Assembly: GCF_947496515.1 (NCBI RefSeq)
Contig: NZ_CANMDB010000003.1
Span: 124,001 to 188,000, forward strand
Source of the DNA: an uncultured Roseobacter sp.
GTDB lineage: Bacteria; Pseudomonadota; Alphaproteobacteria; Rhodobacterales; Rhodobacteraceae
DNA length: 64,000 nt
Reading direction: 5' to 3'
Positions within the stretch are counted from its first letter, which is position 1, and the number at the start of each line of letters is the position of its first letter. Shown here one piece after another: positions 45,078 to 54,855 of this stretch. Under the pieces are notes generated by a model that did not search any database, had not been told where the DNA came from, and saw nothing but the letters and a program-made list of their open reading frames with translations. The position numbers and the translations under genes were made by a program.

Positions 45078-46313
45078 TCAGGCCTCCCTCAGATCGGTTA
45101 TGGCCAACAGCGCGATCGCAACGATTTTCAGCGCGCAGGGCACCGCCGCGTAGAGCAGCGCCAGCAGCGCCAGTGCATCATCTGGGTTTTGCGCGCCCGC
45201 GCCGCTCTCAAACCCCGCCTGCTCCAGCAGCGGCAACAGGCTCACCGCGGCAAAGGCAAGCGTGAGCTTCGAGACAAAAGACCACAGCCCGAACCCCTCC
45301 GCTGCCGAGGGCGCAATCCGGGCCATGCGGTCGGCAAAGAGCGCAGGCAGCAGCGTCAAATCCGCCCCCAGCGTCGCGCCGGAGGCGATGCAGATGAGCC
45401 CGAACAACACCCAGTCCCCCGGCCCCAGCGTCAGGGTCACCCCAAAGGCCGCGATGGCCAGAACCATGGCGGTCAGCAGCACCGGTTTGGGGCCAAAACG
45501 CTCCGCCATGGCGCCCCAGAACGGGGCTGCCACAGCGGCGGAGAGGAAAAAGACCAGGAGCAGCGGCCCCTCATACCCCGGCGCATCCAACCTGCTTTCG
45601 ACGAAGAACAAGAATAGCGTCGAGCTGACGGCGACGGGTGCGGCATTGACCAGCGCGATCAACAGCAGACGGCGTGCGAGCCTGTCCCTGAGCACGGTGC
45701 CGAACCCGGTGGAGGATGGCACGCCCGCGGTGCTCCATTCAGGCCGCATCGCAAGGACAGAGGCCAGCGCCAGCACGGCGAACCCCACCGCGAACCACGC
45801 AAAGGGCGCACCGAGGACCGCGCCCAGGGCGACCGGTGCCACAGCAGCCACGCAGACCCCCAAGAGCGCGCCGCTTTCCCGCCAGCGGGCCAGCCGAAGA
45901 TGCCCCTTGCCGGTCATGTCGCTGCCCTTGCTGACCCCTTGGGCATAGAAATTGATGGTCAGAAAACTGAATGCCGAGAACACCAGCGTCAGCGTCAGCG
46001 CGAACCACGCCAGCGGCGGCACCGGCGGCGACACCGCAAAGAGCCCCAGCATGGCAAGTGCGATGACCGTGCATCCAACAGCCACCGCGATACCCCGGTG
46101 GTTGCGCAGCTTTTCGGCGAGCTTGCCCAGCAGCGGATCCTGCACCACGTCGAGCAGCCGCAGCGCGAAGAGCACGGTCCCAAGGGCGGCAAGCGACACG
46201 CCGTATTCATCCACGTAGAACTTTGGCGCGTGGATATAGATCGGCAGCCCCGCCGCGGCAAGCAATGCTGCAAAGAGCGAATAGGCAGGCAGCCGGTCGG
46301 CGCGTGTGCTCAC
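45078..46313 (-). CDS. MFS transporter of the ChrR-linked operon
   Basis: A 411-aa membrane protein with 12 predicted helices. The first helices and loop (YIHAPKFYVDEYGVSLAALG; RLLDVVQDPLLGKLAEKLR) carry the GPH/MFS-2-like signature DVVQDPLLG. It lies between the DUF1365 and DUF3833 genes with 4-bp and 2-bp joints, so all are co-expressed. The substrate is unknown; lipid-linked molecules are a guess from context. Confidence 0.88.
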   Translation of the reverse strand: MSTRADRLPAYSLFAALLAAAGLPIYIHAPKFYVDEYGVSLAALGTVLFALRLLDVVQDPLLGKLAEKLRNHRGIAVAVGCTVIALAMLGLFAVSPPVPPLAWFALTLTLVFSAFSFLTINFYAQGVSKGSDMTGKGHLRLARWRESGALLGVCVAAVAPVALGAVLGAPFAWFAVGFAVLALASVLAMRPEWSTAGVPSSTGFGTVLRDRLARRLLLIALVNAAPVAVSSTLFLFFVESRLDAPGYEGPLLLVFFLSAAVAAPFWGAMAERFGPKPVLLTAMVLAIAAFGVTLTLGPGDWVLFGLICIASGATLGADLTLLPALFADRMARIAPSAAEGFGLWSFVSKLTLAFAAVSLLPLLEQAGFESGAGAQNPDDALALLALLYAAVPCALKIVAIALLAITDLREA

Positions 46314-47068
46314 CGCGACACCTCCTGCGGGGGCGGTGTGGGCCGTGCGCGGTAGTGCGCCCCGCGGGCCCAGAGCTTCAGCGCCTGCCAGTGGATCAGC
46401 GCCAGCACACGGCGCGCGCCAAGGGGCCGCAGCAAGGCGGAGCGCAGGATCGCACGATTGGTCAGCGGCTCGCGCCGCCCCGTCAGCGTCGCGATCAACC
46501 CACCGTCGGGACGATCATAATCAATGCGGATGTTGATGCGCTCGGGCGTGATCTCGAAGCGAAAGCTATAGCCCCCCTCCACCGGCTGAAAGGGCGAGAC
46601 GTGAAAGATCTTTTGCGCGCTCAGCGTATCGGCCCCGGTGATCGGCGCCAGATCGGGGTGACAGCACAGATAGCTGTGACGGTCGCCAAAGGTGTTGCTG
46701 ACCTCCGGGATCACCGTGATCAGCGCACCGTCGTCCCGGCGACAGAGCCAAAAGCTCACCGGGTTGAACACATGGCCGAGCATCCGGGGCTGCGCCAAAA
46801 GCTCGATCCGGCTGACACCTGTGATCTGATGCGCCGCCAGCACCTCGCGCACCCAGGCGGCACCGCGCCCGTCGCCGGGCGGCCCGCCGTGGTCTCTGTC
46901 CTGCAACGAGGTTAGCCCCGCCCGGTTGCGCGCGAAAAGCCGCGGCCCGCGCACTTCCGCTTCGGCATCCAGCAGCAGGTAATCGACGGAATAGCGAAAG
47001 GCGTTCTCCACAGCGCCCTTGCGGCCATGATAGGTCTGGCCCGCGATATGATCTATCTGCGCGGTCAT
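46310..47068 (-). CDS. DUF1365 family protein
   Basis: A 252-aa DUF1365 protein: HGRKGAVENAFRYSVDYLLLD at the N-terminus, then the core RIELLAQPRMLGHVFNPVSFWLC and NTFGDRHSYL. DUF1365 genes commonly sit beside a flavin amine oxidase/desaturase gene and a cyclopropane-type fatty acid methyltransferase, and are implicated in membrane fatty acid modification. The ATG at 47068 overlaps the amine oxidase stop (ATGA). The open frame continues upstream to 47179 within that gene. Function is unproven. Confidence 0.85.
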   Translation of the reverse strand: MTAQIDHIAGQTYHGRKGAVENAFRYSVDYLLLDAEAEVRGPRLFARNRAGLTSLQDRDHGGPPGDGRGAAWVREVLAAHQITGVSRIELLAQPRMLGHVFNPVSFWLCRRDDGALITVIPEVSNTFGDRHSYLCCHPDLAPITGADTLSAQKIFHVSPFQPVEGGYSFRFEITPERINIRIDYDRPDGGLIATLTGRREPLTNRAILRSALLRPLGARRVLALIHWQALKLWARGAHYRARPTPPPQEVSR

Positions 47069-48393
47069 TCCGCGGCGACGCGGGGCCGGGCGGCGCGGTG
47101 CAGCGCGCGCACCACATCGACGGCACTGGACAGCCCGTCTTCGTGAAAGCCGTTTTTCATCCAGGCCCCGCAGAACCACGTGTTGCGCGCGCCATTGAAC
47201 CGTCGCACGTCCTGTTGCGCGTCCAGCGCCGCCAGATCATAGACCGGGTGCCGCAGCGTGACACTGTCATAGATCAGCTCCTCCCGGATGTTCCGTTTCG
47301 TGTTGAGCGTTACGAAATGCGGGTCATCCTTGGGGATGGGCTGCAGCGAGTTCATCCAGTAAGTCAGGTCGATGCGGTCGGATTGCGCGCCGCGCTCTTC
47401 TGTGTACACCCAGCTGGCCCAGGTCTTGCGGCGCTTGGGCATGATCTCAGTGTCGGCGTGCAGCACGATGTCGTTGGGCTGATACCCGATGGCGCCGAGC
47501 GCTGCGCGTTCCTCCGGGCTGGGATCGCCGAGCAGCGCCAGACTGTCATCGGAATGGGTCGCAAAGATCACATGATCGAAGGTTTCGGGGACGCCGCCCT
47601 TGGGCCGAACGATCACGCGCCCTGCCTCCCGTGTGACAGCGGCAACCGGCGTACGCAGGCGGATGGTCGTACCAGCGTCCCGCAGCGCTGTCTCCAACCT
47701 GTTCACATATTGGATCGAGCCGCCGTCGACCGTGTACCACTGGTGCTGGCCATTGACCCCCAGCAGGGCGTGGTTTTTGAAGAACTGCACCATCGCATAG
47801 GCCGGAAAATCCATGATCCGCTCGGTCGGGGTGGACCAGATCGCGCCCGACAGCGGCAGCAGATAGTAATCCCGGAACCAATCCCCGGTGCCGAGCCGCG
47901 CCAGAAACTCCCGCAGGCTCAGATCGCGGTCCTGCGAGACGGCTTCCGCGTGTTTGTTGAACCGAAGGATGTCGCGGACCATGCCCAGAAACGCGGGCGA
48001 GACCGCGTTCTTTCGCTGTGCAAACAGCGCATCCAGAGAGGTCAGCGCGTATTCAAGCCGACCCCCGTCGATAGAGGCGGCAAAGCTCATGTTGGATTTG
48101 ACCACCGGCACGTCCAGTTGATCAAAGAGCGCCGCCATATAAGGGTAATTGGCGTAGTTGAACACGATAAAGCCGGTGTCCACGGCCTGATCCCCGCGCT
48201 TGCCCGCCATCACGGTGCGCGCGTGCCCACCCAGCCGCGGCCCTGCTTCAAAAAGCGTGACGTCATAACCCTTTCGCATCATGAAAGCGGCCCCCATTCC
48301 GGAAATTCCGGCACCGATGATGGCGACCTTGGGTCGCAGCGGATCGGGCGTATCAGACGTGAAAGTCGCTGTTGTCAGTGCGTCAAAGGGCAT
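47065..48393 (-). CDS. FAD-dependent amine oxidase/desaturase-like protein, first gene of the ChrR-linked operon
   Basis: A 442-aa flavoprotein with the dinucleotide-binding motif IIGAGISGMGAAFMM, the second FAD motif GGHARTV and the C-terminal FAD contact segment FCGAWMKNGFHEDGLSSA. Relatives include phytoene-desaturase-like and amine oxidase proteins; the homologue RSP_1091 belongs to the sigma-E regulon of R. sphaeroides and is tied to membrane fatty acid change under singlet oxygen (from memory). It heads an operon of five genes, divergent from rpoE. No clear sigma-E promoter is visible on its own side of the intergenic region. Confidence 0.88.
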   Translation of the reverse strand: MPFDALTTATFTSDTPDPLRPKVAIIGAGISGMGAAFMMRKGYDVTLFEAGPRLGGHARTVMAGKRGDQAVDTGFIVFNYANYPYMAALFDQLDVPVVKSNMSFAASIDGGRLEYALTSLDALFAQRKNAVSPAFLGMVRDILRFNKHAEAVSQDRDLSLREFLARLGTGDWFRDYYLLPLSGAIWSTPTERIMDFPAYAMVQFFKNHALLGVNGQHQWYTVDGGSIQYVNRLETALRDAGTTIRLRTPVAAVTREAGRVIVRPKGGVPETFDHVIFATHSDDSLALLGDPSPEERAALGAIGYQPNDIVLHADTEIMPKRRKTWASWVYTEERGAQSDRIDLTYWMNSLQPIPKDDPHFVTLNTKRNIREELIYDSVTLRHPVYDLAALDAQQDVRRFNGARNTWFCGAWMKNGFHEDGLSSAVDVVRALHRAARPRVAAE

Positions 48394-48485
48394 AGATTGG
48401 AGGCCTGTGCGTTTTTTCTCTTTTGTCGCTCTCTATACGATCTAGCGGCGGAAGTGGATGCGTCAGCCCGAAAACCAATTCTTTT

Positions 48486-48515
48486 TGATCCGTTTTCGCA
48501 CCTGCAGCGTAAACC
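48486..48515 (+). promoter_or_regulatory. sigma-E (RpoE/ChrR-type) promoter of rpoE-chrR
   Basis: TGATCC at 48486-48491 and TAAACC at 48510-48515 with an 18-nt spacer match the R. sphaeroides sigma-E promoter form (TGATC, 18 nt, TAA-type -10). The start of transcription would be near 48522, so the sigma factor gene is autoregulated. It also rules out the upstream in-frame ATG at 48520 as the protein start. Confidence 0.75.
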
Positions 48516-48555
48516 GGATATGTTGAGAAGCCTGACACAAGAGCTGCAGGAAGGA

Positions 48556-49176
48556 ATGTCAAAGTCGGCGCTGCGGGCGTCGGCGACGCAATTGTTGACG
48601 GAAATGAGCGCCGAACCAAACCAGACAAACGCCGGATCGAAAGCTGCCCGCATGCTGTGGGTCAACCATGTCTTCCGTATCCGCGATCACGGTGACAAAC
48701 AGGCCTTTGCCGAGTTGTTTGAGCACTTTGCCCCCCGGGTGAAGGGGTTTCTGATGCGGTCGGGCGCCGATGCGTCCCTAGCCGAGGAATGCGCGCAGGA
48801 TGTGATGGCCGCCCTGTGGCACAAGGCGCACCAGTTCGATCCCGGCCGCGCTTCGGTGGCCACGTGGATCTTCACGATCGCGCGGAACCGCAAGATCGAT
48901 CTTCTGCGCCGTCAGAGACGGCCAGAACCAGAAGAGCTCCCCTGGGGGCCAGAACAAGAACCAGATCAGGCGGATGTCCTGACGCTGCAACAGGAAACGG
49001 TCGCTTTGGGCGCGGCGCTCGCCGATCTGCCGGACGCGCAACGCGACTTGATACAAAAGGCTTATTTCGGGGATTTGACCCACAGCGAGATAGCCGCCGA
49101 AACCGGTCTGCCCCTTGGCACGATCAAATCGAGAATACGTTTGGCGCTGGACCGACTGCGCCACGCCATGAAGTGA
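48556..49176 (+). CDS. rpoE: ECF sigma factor RpoE (group ECF11, singlet-oxygen response)
   Basis: A 206-aa ECF sigma factor. Sigma-2 region: AFAELFEHFAPRVKGFLMRSGAD and WIFTIARNRKIDLLR; sigma-4 region: PDAQRDLIQKAYFGDLTHSEIAAETGLPLGTIKSRIRLALDRLR, quoted by its DLTHSEIAAETGLPLGTIKS part. The match to Rhodobacter RpoE, partner of ChrR, is close in motif order. I start at 48556 (AGGA 4 nt upstream); ATGs at 48520 and 48604 are less likely. The gene 7 bp downstream is chrR. It activates its own promoter and the photo-oxidative stress regulon when ChrR releases it. Confidence 0.94.
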   Translation: MSKSALRASATQLLTEMSAEPNQTNAGSKAARMLWVNHVFRIRDHGDKQAFAELFEHFAPRVKGFLMRSGADASLAEECAQDVMAALWHKAHQFDPGRASVATWIFTIARNRKIDLLRRQRRPEPEELPWGPEQEPDQADVLTLQQETVALGAALADLPDAQRDLIQKAYFGDLTHSEIAAETGLPLGTIKSRIRLALDRLRHAMK

Positions 49177-49183
49177 AAAGACA

Positions 49184-49837
49184 ATGAGCACAGATATTAA
49201 ACATCATTTGAACGATGCGATTCTGATGGCCTACGCTGCCGGGACGCTGCCCGAGGCATTCAACCTGCTGGTCGCGTCGCATCTGTCGTTATGCGACACC
49301 TGCCGTGCGCAAGCCGAGACCTTTGATGCGCTCGGCGGTGAGATCATGGAGCAAATGGATGCGGCAACCCCGCTGCCCGCGGGCAGTTTCGAACAGACGC
49401 TGGCGCTGATTTCCGGTGGTCCGGTCGAAACACCGCACGAGGCGCGGGCCGCGTGTGACGTGCTTCCCCGGCCGGTTCGGGACTACGTGGGCGGTGATCT
49501 GAGCACCATCCGCTGGAAGCCGGTTGGCATGGGCGTCAAACAGGCCATTCTGCCCACCTCCAGCGATGCCTCCGCGCGCCTGCTGTTTATTCCGGCAGGC
49601 ACCGCGATGCCGGATCACGGCCATGGCGGCACGGAGATGACCATGGTGTTGCAAGGGGCGTTCCAGGATGCGGATGACCGCTTTGCCCGCGGAGATGTGG
49701 AGATCGCGGGCAGCGATCTGCACCACACACCGGTGGCCGACGCAGGGGCAGACTGCATCTGCCTCGCCGTGGCGGACGCGCCGCTTCAGTTCAACCGCCT
49801 GATGCCCAAGATCGCGCAACGTTTCCTTCGGATCTGA
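49184..49837 (+). CDS. chrR: ChrR-type zinc anti-sigma factor with cupin domain
   Basis: A 217-aa anti-sigma factor. The N-terminal zinc anti-sigma domain has H8, H33, C37 and C40 (in HLSLCDTC), the same spacing as the zinc site of R. sphaeroides ChrR. The C-terminal cupin domain carries a second metal site (PDHGHGGTEM motif). Singlet oxygen triggers its degradation, freeing RpoE. It is co-transcribed with rpoE, 7 bp apart. Confidence 0.94.
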   Translation: MSTDIKHHLNDAILMAYAAGTLPEAFNLLVASHLSLCDTCRAQAETFDALGGEIMEQMDAATPLPAGSFEQTLALISGGPVETPHEARAACDVLPRPVRDYVGGDLSTIRWKPVGMGVKQAILPTSSDASARLLFIPAGTAMPDHGHGGTEMTMVLQGAFQDADDRFARGDVEIAGSDLHHTPVADAGADCICLAVADAPLQFNRLMPKIAQRFLRI

Positions 49838-49979
49838 CCGCGCAGTTTCCTGGTTAAAGGACCGCAAGCAGCGGTGTCGAGGCGCTTTATTGGTCTGCGT
49901 CTGGCAAGCCGACGCGCGTGAAAGTTCCGGTATTGGAACCTCAGTTGAGTTGGGGCACGCTGGTTTTGCTTGGTCCGCC

Positions 49980-50005
49980 GCCAAGGTTTTTCGAAAAACC
50001 TTGGC
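49980..50005. terminator. palindrome with GGTTTTTCGAAAAACC core, copy 3
   Basis: A perfect 26-bp palindrome, arms GCCAA and TTGGC around the shared 16-nt core, between the convergent chrR and MR/MLE genes. It is likely the terminator for one or both directions. Confidence 0.65.
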
Positions 50006-50038
50006 ACCTGGCCCCGTCGTTGGAGCGCTGATCCGGTC

Positions 50039-51133
50039 TTAGACCTGCACTTCGAAGGGCGTAAGCCTTGGCCAGTCAAACCGCACGCCGATGCCTGGTT
50101 CATCCGGTGCCAGGGCCCGCCCTTCCTCGATCACCAGGGGCCGGTGCGTGTAGCGGTCGATGGGAAAGCTGTGAACCTCCAGCCAGCCGCCGTGCGCTTG
50201 TGCAGAGACCAGCGAGACGTGCAATTCCTGCATCCCGTGGCTGCACACCGGTACCTGCGCAGCATCCGCCCGCGCTGCCACCTGAAGCCATCCGGTGATC
50301 CCGCCGCAGTTCGACGCATCGGGCTGGATGAACCCCAGATTGCCCTGGTCGAGCGCCATCTCAAACTCGTGAAGGGCGTGCAGGTTCTCCCCCTGCGCCG
50401 CAGCCATCCCCGTGGCCTCATGGACCCGTGCATAGCCCCCGTAGTCATCGGGAAGGATCGGCTCCTCGAACCACAACAGATCCTGATCCGCGACGGCCCG
50501 GGCGAGCGAGATCGCCTGATCCACGGTCATCGAATAATTCGCATCGATCATGAAGGCCGTGTCCGGTCCGATCTGCCGGCGGACCGCGCGGATGCGTTCC
50601 ACATCCTCGGCCTGCGTCGGCTGACCCACCTTGATCTTGACCCCCCGCAGCCCCGCGTCGAGGTATCCCTGCACATGGGCGAGCAGCTTGGGCAGCGGAT
50701 ACGCCAGATCTATCCCACCACCGTAGGCCTTGCAGGTCCGACCCGCGCTGCCCGCCATCTGCCACAGCGGTTTGCCCGCCGCATGACAGCGCAGATCCCA
50801 CAGCCCGATGTCCACCGCTGATATGGCAAAGCTCAGGATGCCGCCGCGCCCGACGTAATGCATGTGCCACTGCATTGCCTCGTTCAGCGCCTCGATATCG
50901 CCTGCGTCCTGACCCACCAGAAAGGGCGCCAGATCATGGGTGATCATCGCCGCCGTCGCGTGCCCGCCGCGCCCCCCGTTGTAGGTGTAGCCGGTACCCT
51001 GCCGCCCGTCTTCAAGCGTGATCGTGGCGGTGATCAGGTGAAAGTGGCTGTGAGACCCGTGTTTGGCATCCACCAACACCTCATCCAGCGGAACGTTGAA
51101 AAGTCGCGCCTGAACGGAGGCAATCCGGCTCAC
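50039..51133 (-). CDS. MR/MLE (enolase superfamily) sugar-acid dehydratase or racemase
   Basis: A 364-aa enolase-superfamily enzyme. The catalytic lysines are in VKIKVGQ, the metal ligands follow in [15 protein letters not shown] and [11 protein letters not shown], and the later [11 protein letters not shown] and SHGMQELH supply the general acid/base. The K-x-K and late histidine place it in the mandelate racemase subgroup, which holds acid-sugar dehydratases such as L-talarate/galactarate and L-fuconate types. The substrate is not decidable by eye. It is the last gene of the minus-strand operon beginning at 55617. Confidence 0.85.
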   Translation of the reverse strand: MSRIASVQARLFNVPLDEVLVDAKHGSHSHFHLITATITLEDGRQGTGYTYNGGRGGHATAAMITHDLAPFLVGQDAGDIEALNEAMQWHMHYVGRGGILSFAISAVDIGLWDLRCHAAGKPLWQMAGSAGRTCKAYGGGIDLAYPLPKLLAHVQGYLDAGLRGVKIKVGQPTQAEDVERIRAVRRQIGPDTAFMIDANYSMTVDQAISLARAVADQDLLWFEEPILPDDYGGYARVHEATGMAAAQGENLHALHEFEMALDQGNLGFIQPDASNCGGITGWLQVAARADAAQVPVCSHGMQELHVSLVSAQAHGGWLEVHSFPIDRYTHRPLVIEEGRALAPDEPGIGVRFDWPRLTPFEVQV

Positions 51134-51137
51134 GGTC

Positions 51138-52088
51138 TTACATATCCGCGCATTCCGGCACCGGGCTGATCACCGTGCCGTCTTTGAGATGCTGCAGCAG
51201 GTTATCCACCATCAGCTTGCCCATGGCGGCGCGTGTCTCCACCGTGCCGCTGCCCACATGGGGCAAGAGCACCACATTCTGCAACTGACGCAGCGCCTCT
51301 GGCACATGCGGTTCAGCCTCGAACACATCCAGCCCGGCCCAGCCGAGCCGCCCGTCCTGCAAGGCCGCAATCATCTCCGCCTCGTCGATCACCGTGCCCC
51401 GGCTGACATTGATCAAGGTTCCCTGCGGCCCCAAAGCCTCGATCACCTCGCGGTTCACGATCTTGTTCGTCGATGCCCCGCCGGGCGTGATGCAGATCAG
51501 CACATCCACGTCCCGCGCCATCTCCGTCAGATCGCCGTAGTAGCGATAAGACACATCCTTCTTGCTGCGCGAATGATAAACGATCTCCGTCCCCCAGGGG
51601 GCAAGCTTGTCGGCAATCGCCTGCCCGATCCGGCCCAGCCCCAGGATCCCAACCGTCTGATTGTCGGCAGAACGCGTCAGCGGCGCATTGCCCTCTGCTT
51701 CCCACCGGCCCGAGCGCACGTAAGCATCGTCGCGCAGCAACTCCCGGTAACACGCCAGCATCAGCAGCACCGCAGTCGTCCCCACTTCGGCATTCAGCAC
51801 GTTGGGTGTATGGGTCACGACCACCCCGCGCGCCCGCGCGGCCTCGGTGTCGATGGCATCATAGCCCACGCCATAGCAGCTGATCGCCTTGAGGTTCGGC
51901 ATGGCCGCCATGTAGTCGGGCTTGACCCCGTCGTGTCCGTTGGTCGCAACATGGGTAATCCCCTCACCATTGGCGTCCAGCCAGGCCTGCGGGTCGTCCA
52001 TCTCGCTTAGCTTGTGAATGGTGAAGGCGTCCCCCAGTCGGGTCAGCGTCTCGTCCGTAGCACCTCCGATCAGCAAAAGCTGCGCCAT
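51138..52088 (-). CDS. D-isomer specific 2-hydroxyacid dehydrogenase
   Basis: A 316-aa NAD(P)-dependent 2-hydroxyacid dehydrogenase. The nucleotide motif is [16 protein letters not shown]; the catalytic arginine lies in the ISxGT-like region after ITPGG, the glutamate near GLDVFEAEP and the histidine in LLPHVGSGT. Likely substrates are glyoxylate/hydroxypyruvate or a sugar-derived 2-keto acid. It sits 4 bp from the MR/MLE gene and abuts the FAH hydrolase gene, so it should handle a product or intermediate of the same pathway. Confidence 0.9.
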   Translation of the reverse strand: MAQLLLIGGATDETLTRLGDAFTIHKLSEMDDPQAWLDANGEGITHVATNGHDGVKPDYMAAMPNLKAISCYGVGYDAIDTEAARARGVVVTHTPNVLNAEVGTTAVLLMLACYRELLRDDAYVRSGRWEAEGNAPLTRSADNQTVGILGLGRIGQAIADKLAPWGTEIVYHSRSKKDVSYRYYGDLTEMARDVDVLICITPGGASTNKIVNREVIEALGPQGTLINVSRGTVIDEAEMIAALQDGRLGWAGLDVFEAEPHVPEALRQLQNVVLLPHVGSGTVETRAAMGKLMVDNLLQHLKDGTVISPVPECADM

Positions 52089-52937
52089 CTACGCATCCTC
52101 CGTCACGGTTTGGCGCTGATGGCCGAGCCCTTCGATGGTCAGCTCCATCACATCGCCTTTTTTCAGATACACAGGGTCCGGTTTCATCCCCATGCCGACA
52201 CCCGGCGGCGTCCCGGTGGTGATCACGTCGCCTGGGTGCAGCGTCATCAGCGAGGACAGGTGTTCGATGATTTCCGCCACCGTAAAGATCATGGTCGAGG
52301 TATTGCCTGTCTGCATCCGCTTGCCGTTTACATCGAGGCTCATGGCGAGCGCCTGCGGGTCCGGTATCTCGTCCCGCGTGACCAGCCAGGGACCCGTCGG
52401 GCCGAAGGTGTCGCAGGATTTGCCCTTGGTCCATTGTCCGGTCAGCTGTGTCTGGAAATGCCGCTCGCTCACGTCATTGACCACGCAGTACCCCGCCACA
52501 TGGTCCAGCGCGTTTTCCTTGCTGACGTATTTCGCCATGGTGCCGATCACCACGCCCAGCTCGACCTCCCAATCCGTATGGGTCGACCCACGCGGCATGC
52601 TCACATCGTCATTGGGCCCCACGATGGCGGAGTTTGCCTTGAAGAACAGGATGGGATGTTTGGGGATATCCGCGCCCGTCTCCGCTGCATGATCGGAGTA
52701 ATTCAGCCCGATGCAGAGAAACTTGCCGATGTCCCCGACGCAAGGGCCCATCCGCGGCGCACCATCCACCGCGAGCAGGCTTGCAGGATCAATCGCGCGC
52801 AACGTGGCGAGCCCCGCATCCGACAGCACGTCGCCCGCAATATCCGCCACATGCGCCGACAGATCGCGCAACACACCATCCGCGTCCAGCATTCCCGGCT
52901 TTTCCGCTCCGGGGGCCCCAAATCTCACCAGTTTCAT
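52089..52937 (-). CDS. fumarylacetoacetate hydrolase (FAH) family protein
   Basis: A 282-aa FAH-superfamily enzyme with the core GLNYSDHAAETG, the metal-binding DWEVELGVVIG and the C-terminal TGTPPGVGMGMKP. This subfamily includes 2,4-diketo-3-deoxy-acid hydrolases, which in type III non-phosphorylative pathways split the diketo acid to pyruvate and a 2-hydroxy acid (L-fuconate, L-rhamnonate routes). The adjacent SDR and dehydratases fit that role. Assignment to a specific acid is inference. Confidence 0.87.
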   Translation of the reverse strand: MKLVRFGAPGAEKPGMLDADGVLRDLSAHVADIAGDVLSDAGLATLRAIDPASLLAVDGAPRMGPCVGDIGKFLCIGLNYSDHAAETGADIPKHPILFFKANSAIVGPNDDVSMPRGSTHTDWEVELGVVIGTMAKYVSKENALDHVAGYCVVNDVSERHFQTQLTGQWTKGKSCDTFGPTGPWLVTRDEIPDPQALAMSLDVNGKRMQTGNTSTMIFTVAEIIEHLSSLMTLHPGDVITTGTPPGVGMGMKPDPVYLKKGDVMELTIEGLGHQRQTVTEDA

Positions 52938-52985
52938 CCGTTCTCTTTCCTTGCTTCCAGCGCGTGTTCGCGCGCTGCTCTGTCT

Positions 52986-54776
52986 TCAATGATTGTCGCG
53001 CGGCATGGAGCGGCGCGAGATGTCGCGGTAGCTGTCCGCATCCTGCAGGATCATGCCCTCGTCGAACCGGCCTACCTTCTCGCGAAAGAGCGCCTGCCAG
53101 GGCGATTGGCTTTCCGGCATGGTATAGCCGCCCGCGGCCTCCAGCACCCGCGCGCGCTCTGCCAACTCGTCGAGCGGCACGAGCATATCCGCGGTGCATT
53201 TGGTCAGATCGATCCGCACGCGATCACCATTTTGCAGCAGCGCCAGCCCGCCACCCGATGCCGCCTCGGGCGAGGCATTCAGGATGGAGGGGGAGCCGGA
53301 GGTGCCAGACTGACGCCCGTCCCCCACACAGGGCAGCGCCTCCACCCCCTGTTTCAACAGATACGAAGGCGGGCGCATGTTCACGACCTCGGCCCCACCG
53401 GGATAGCCCGTGGGTCCCGCCCCGCGCATGAAGAGTACGCATCCCGCGTCTATATTCTCCGCCGGATCGTCAATGCGGTGGTGGAAATCCTCCGGTCCGT
53501 CAAACACGACCGCACGACCCTCAAAGGCATTGGGATCCTCCGGGTTCGACAGATAGGTCGCACGAAACGCCTCGCTGATGACGCTGGTCTTCATGATGGC
53601 ACTGTCAAAGAGATTGCCGGTCAGGTTGATGAACCCGGCATGCTCCTTAAGCGGATCTGACACCGGCTTGATCACCTTGGTATCCTCGCTCCGCCGCGCA
53701 CCACAGTTCTCCGCCATGCTCCGACCATTCGCCGTTATCACATCCGGATGCGGCAACAGCCCCGCTTCCAGCAGCTCGCCCACCACTGCGGGCACACCGC
53801 CCGCATGCTGGTAGTCCTCGCCCAGATACTCCCCCGCGGGCTGCAGATTGACCAGCAACGGGACGTGATGTCCGATCCGCTGCCAGTCATCGTTGCTCAG
53901 GGGCACACCCAGATGCCGCGCGATCCCGTTGAGGTGAATGGGCGCATTGGTGGATCCCCCGATGGCGGAGTTGATCACGATGGCGTTCTCGAACGCCTCC
54001 CGTGTCATGATCTGGCTGGGGCGCAAATCCTCCCAGACCATATCCACGATCCGCCGACCCGTCTCATAGCTGATCTGCCCGCGCTCGCGGTAGGGCGCCG
54101 GGATCGCCGCTGCGCCGGGCAGCTGCATCCCCAGAGCCTCGGCCAACGAATTCATCGTGGTCGCTGTCCCCATGGTATTGCAATACCCCACTGACGGGGC
54201 CGAAGACGCCACCAGCTCCATGAACCCATCGTCATCAATCTCGCCTGCCGCCAGCATCTCGCGCGCCTTCCAGACGATGGTGCCCGACCCGGTACGCTCG
54301 CCGCGGAACCACCCGTTCAGCATCGGCCCCACCGACAGCGCAATCGCCGGAATGTTCACCGTCGCCGCCGCCATCAATAGCGCCGGCGTGGTCTTGTCAC
54401 AGCCGATGTTCAGCACCACACCATCGAGCGGATAGCCAAACAGCGTCTCCACCAGCGACAGATACGCAAGGTTCCGGTCCAGCATCGCCGTGGGCCGCTT
54501 GCCCGTCTCCTGGATGGGATGCACGGGCACCTCGATACAGGTGCCCCCCGCCGCGATAATCCCGTCCCGCACCCGCTTGGTCAGCTCCAGATGATGCCGG
54601 TTGCAGGGGGAGAGATCACTGCCGGTCTGCGCAATCCCGATGATCGGCTTGCCCGACTGCAACTCTTCGCGCGTCAGCCCGTAATTCAGATACCGCTCCA
54701 GATAGAGCGCGGTCATCTCCGGGTTATCCGGGTTCATGAACCACTTGCGGGACCTCAGATCATCCTTGCCGATCAT
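52986..54776 (-). CDS. IlvD/Edd-family sugar-acid dehydratase
   Basis: A 596-aa Fe-S dehydratase of the IlvD/Edd family. Conserved parts include [51 protein letters not shown] and [16 protein letters not shown]. The NIGCDKTTP cysteine and the SPC and GYC cysteines are candidates for cluster ligands. The sugar-acid operon argues for an aldonate dehydratase (arabonate, xylonate or similar) rather than dihydroxy-acid dehydratase of branched-chain synthesis. It lies upstream of the FAH gene with a 48-bp gap. Confidence 0.88.
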   Translation of the reverse strand: MIGKDDLRSRKWFMNPDNPEMTALYLERYLNYGLTREELQSGKPIIGIAQTGSDLSPCNRHHLELTKRVRDGIIAAGGTCIEVPVHPIQETGKRPTAMLDRNLAYLSLVETLFGYPLDGVVLNIGCDKTTPALLMAAATVNIPAIALSVGPMLNGWFRGERTGSGTIVWKAREMLAAGEIDDDGFMELVASSAPSVGYCNTMGTATTMNSLAEALGMQLPGAAAIPAPYRERGQISYETGRRIVDMVWEDLRPSQIMTREAFENAIVINSAIGGSTNAPIHLNGIARHLGVPLSNDDWQRIGHHVPLLVNLQPAGEYLGEDYQHAGGVPAVVGELLEAGLLPHPDVITANGRSMAENCGARRSEDTKVIKPVSDPLKEHAGFINLTGNLFDSAIMKTSVISEAFRATYLSNPEDPNAFEGRAVVFDGPEDFHHRIDDPAENIDAGCVLFMRGAGPTGYPGGAEVVNMRPPSYLLKQGVEALPCVGDGRQSGTSGSPSILNASPEAASGGGLALLQNGDRVRIDLTKCTADMLVPLDELAERARVLEAAGGYTMPESQSPWQALFREKVGRFDEGMILQDADSYRDISRRSMPRDNH

Positions 54777-54855
54777 GTCGCTCTTTCATCTTGCCAAATA
54801 AACTCACGTCGCACCGCCGGCCGCTGGCACCCGATCACAGAAAAGGGCCCGCCGC

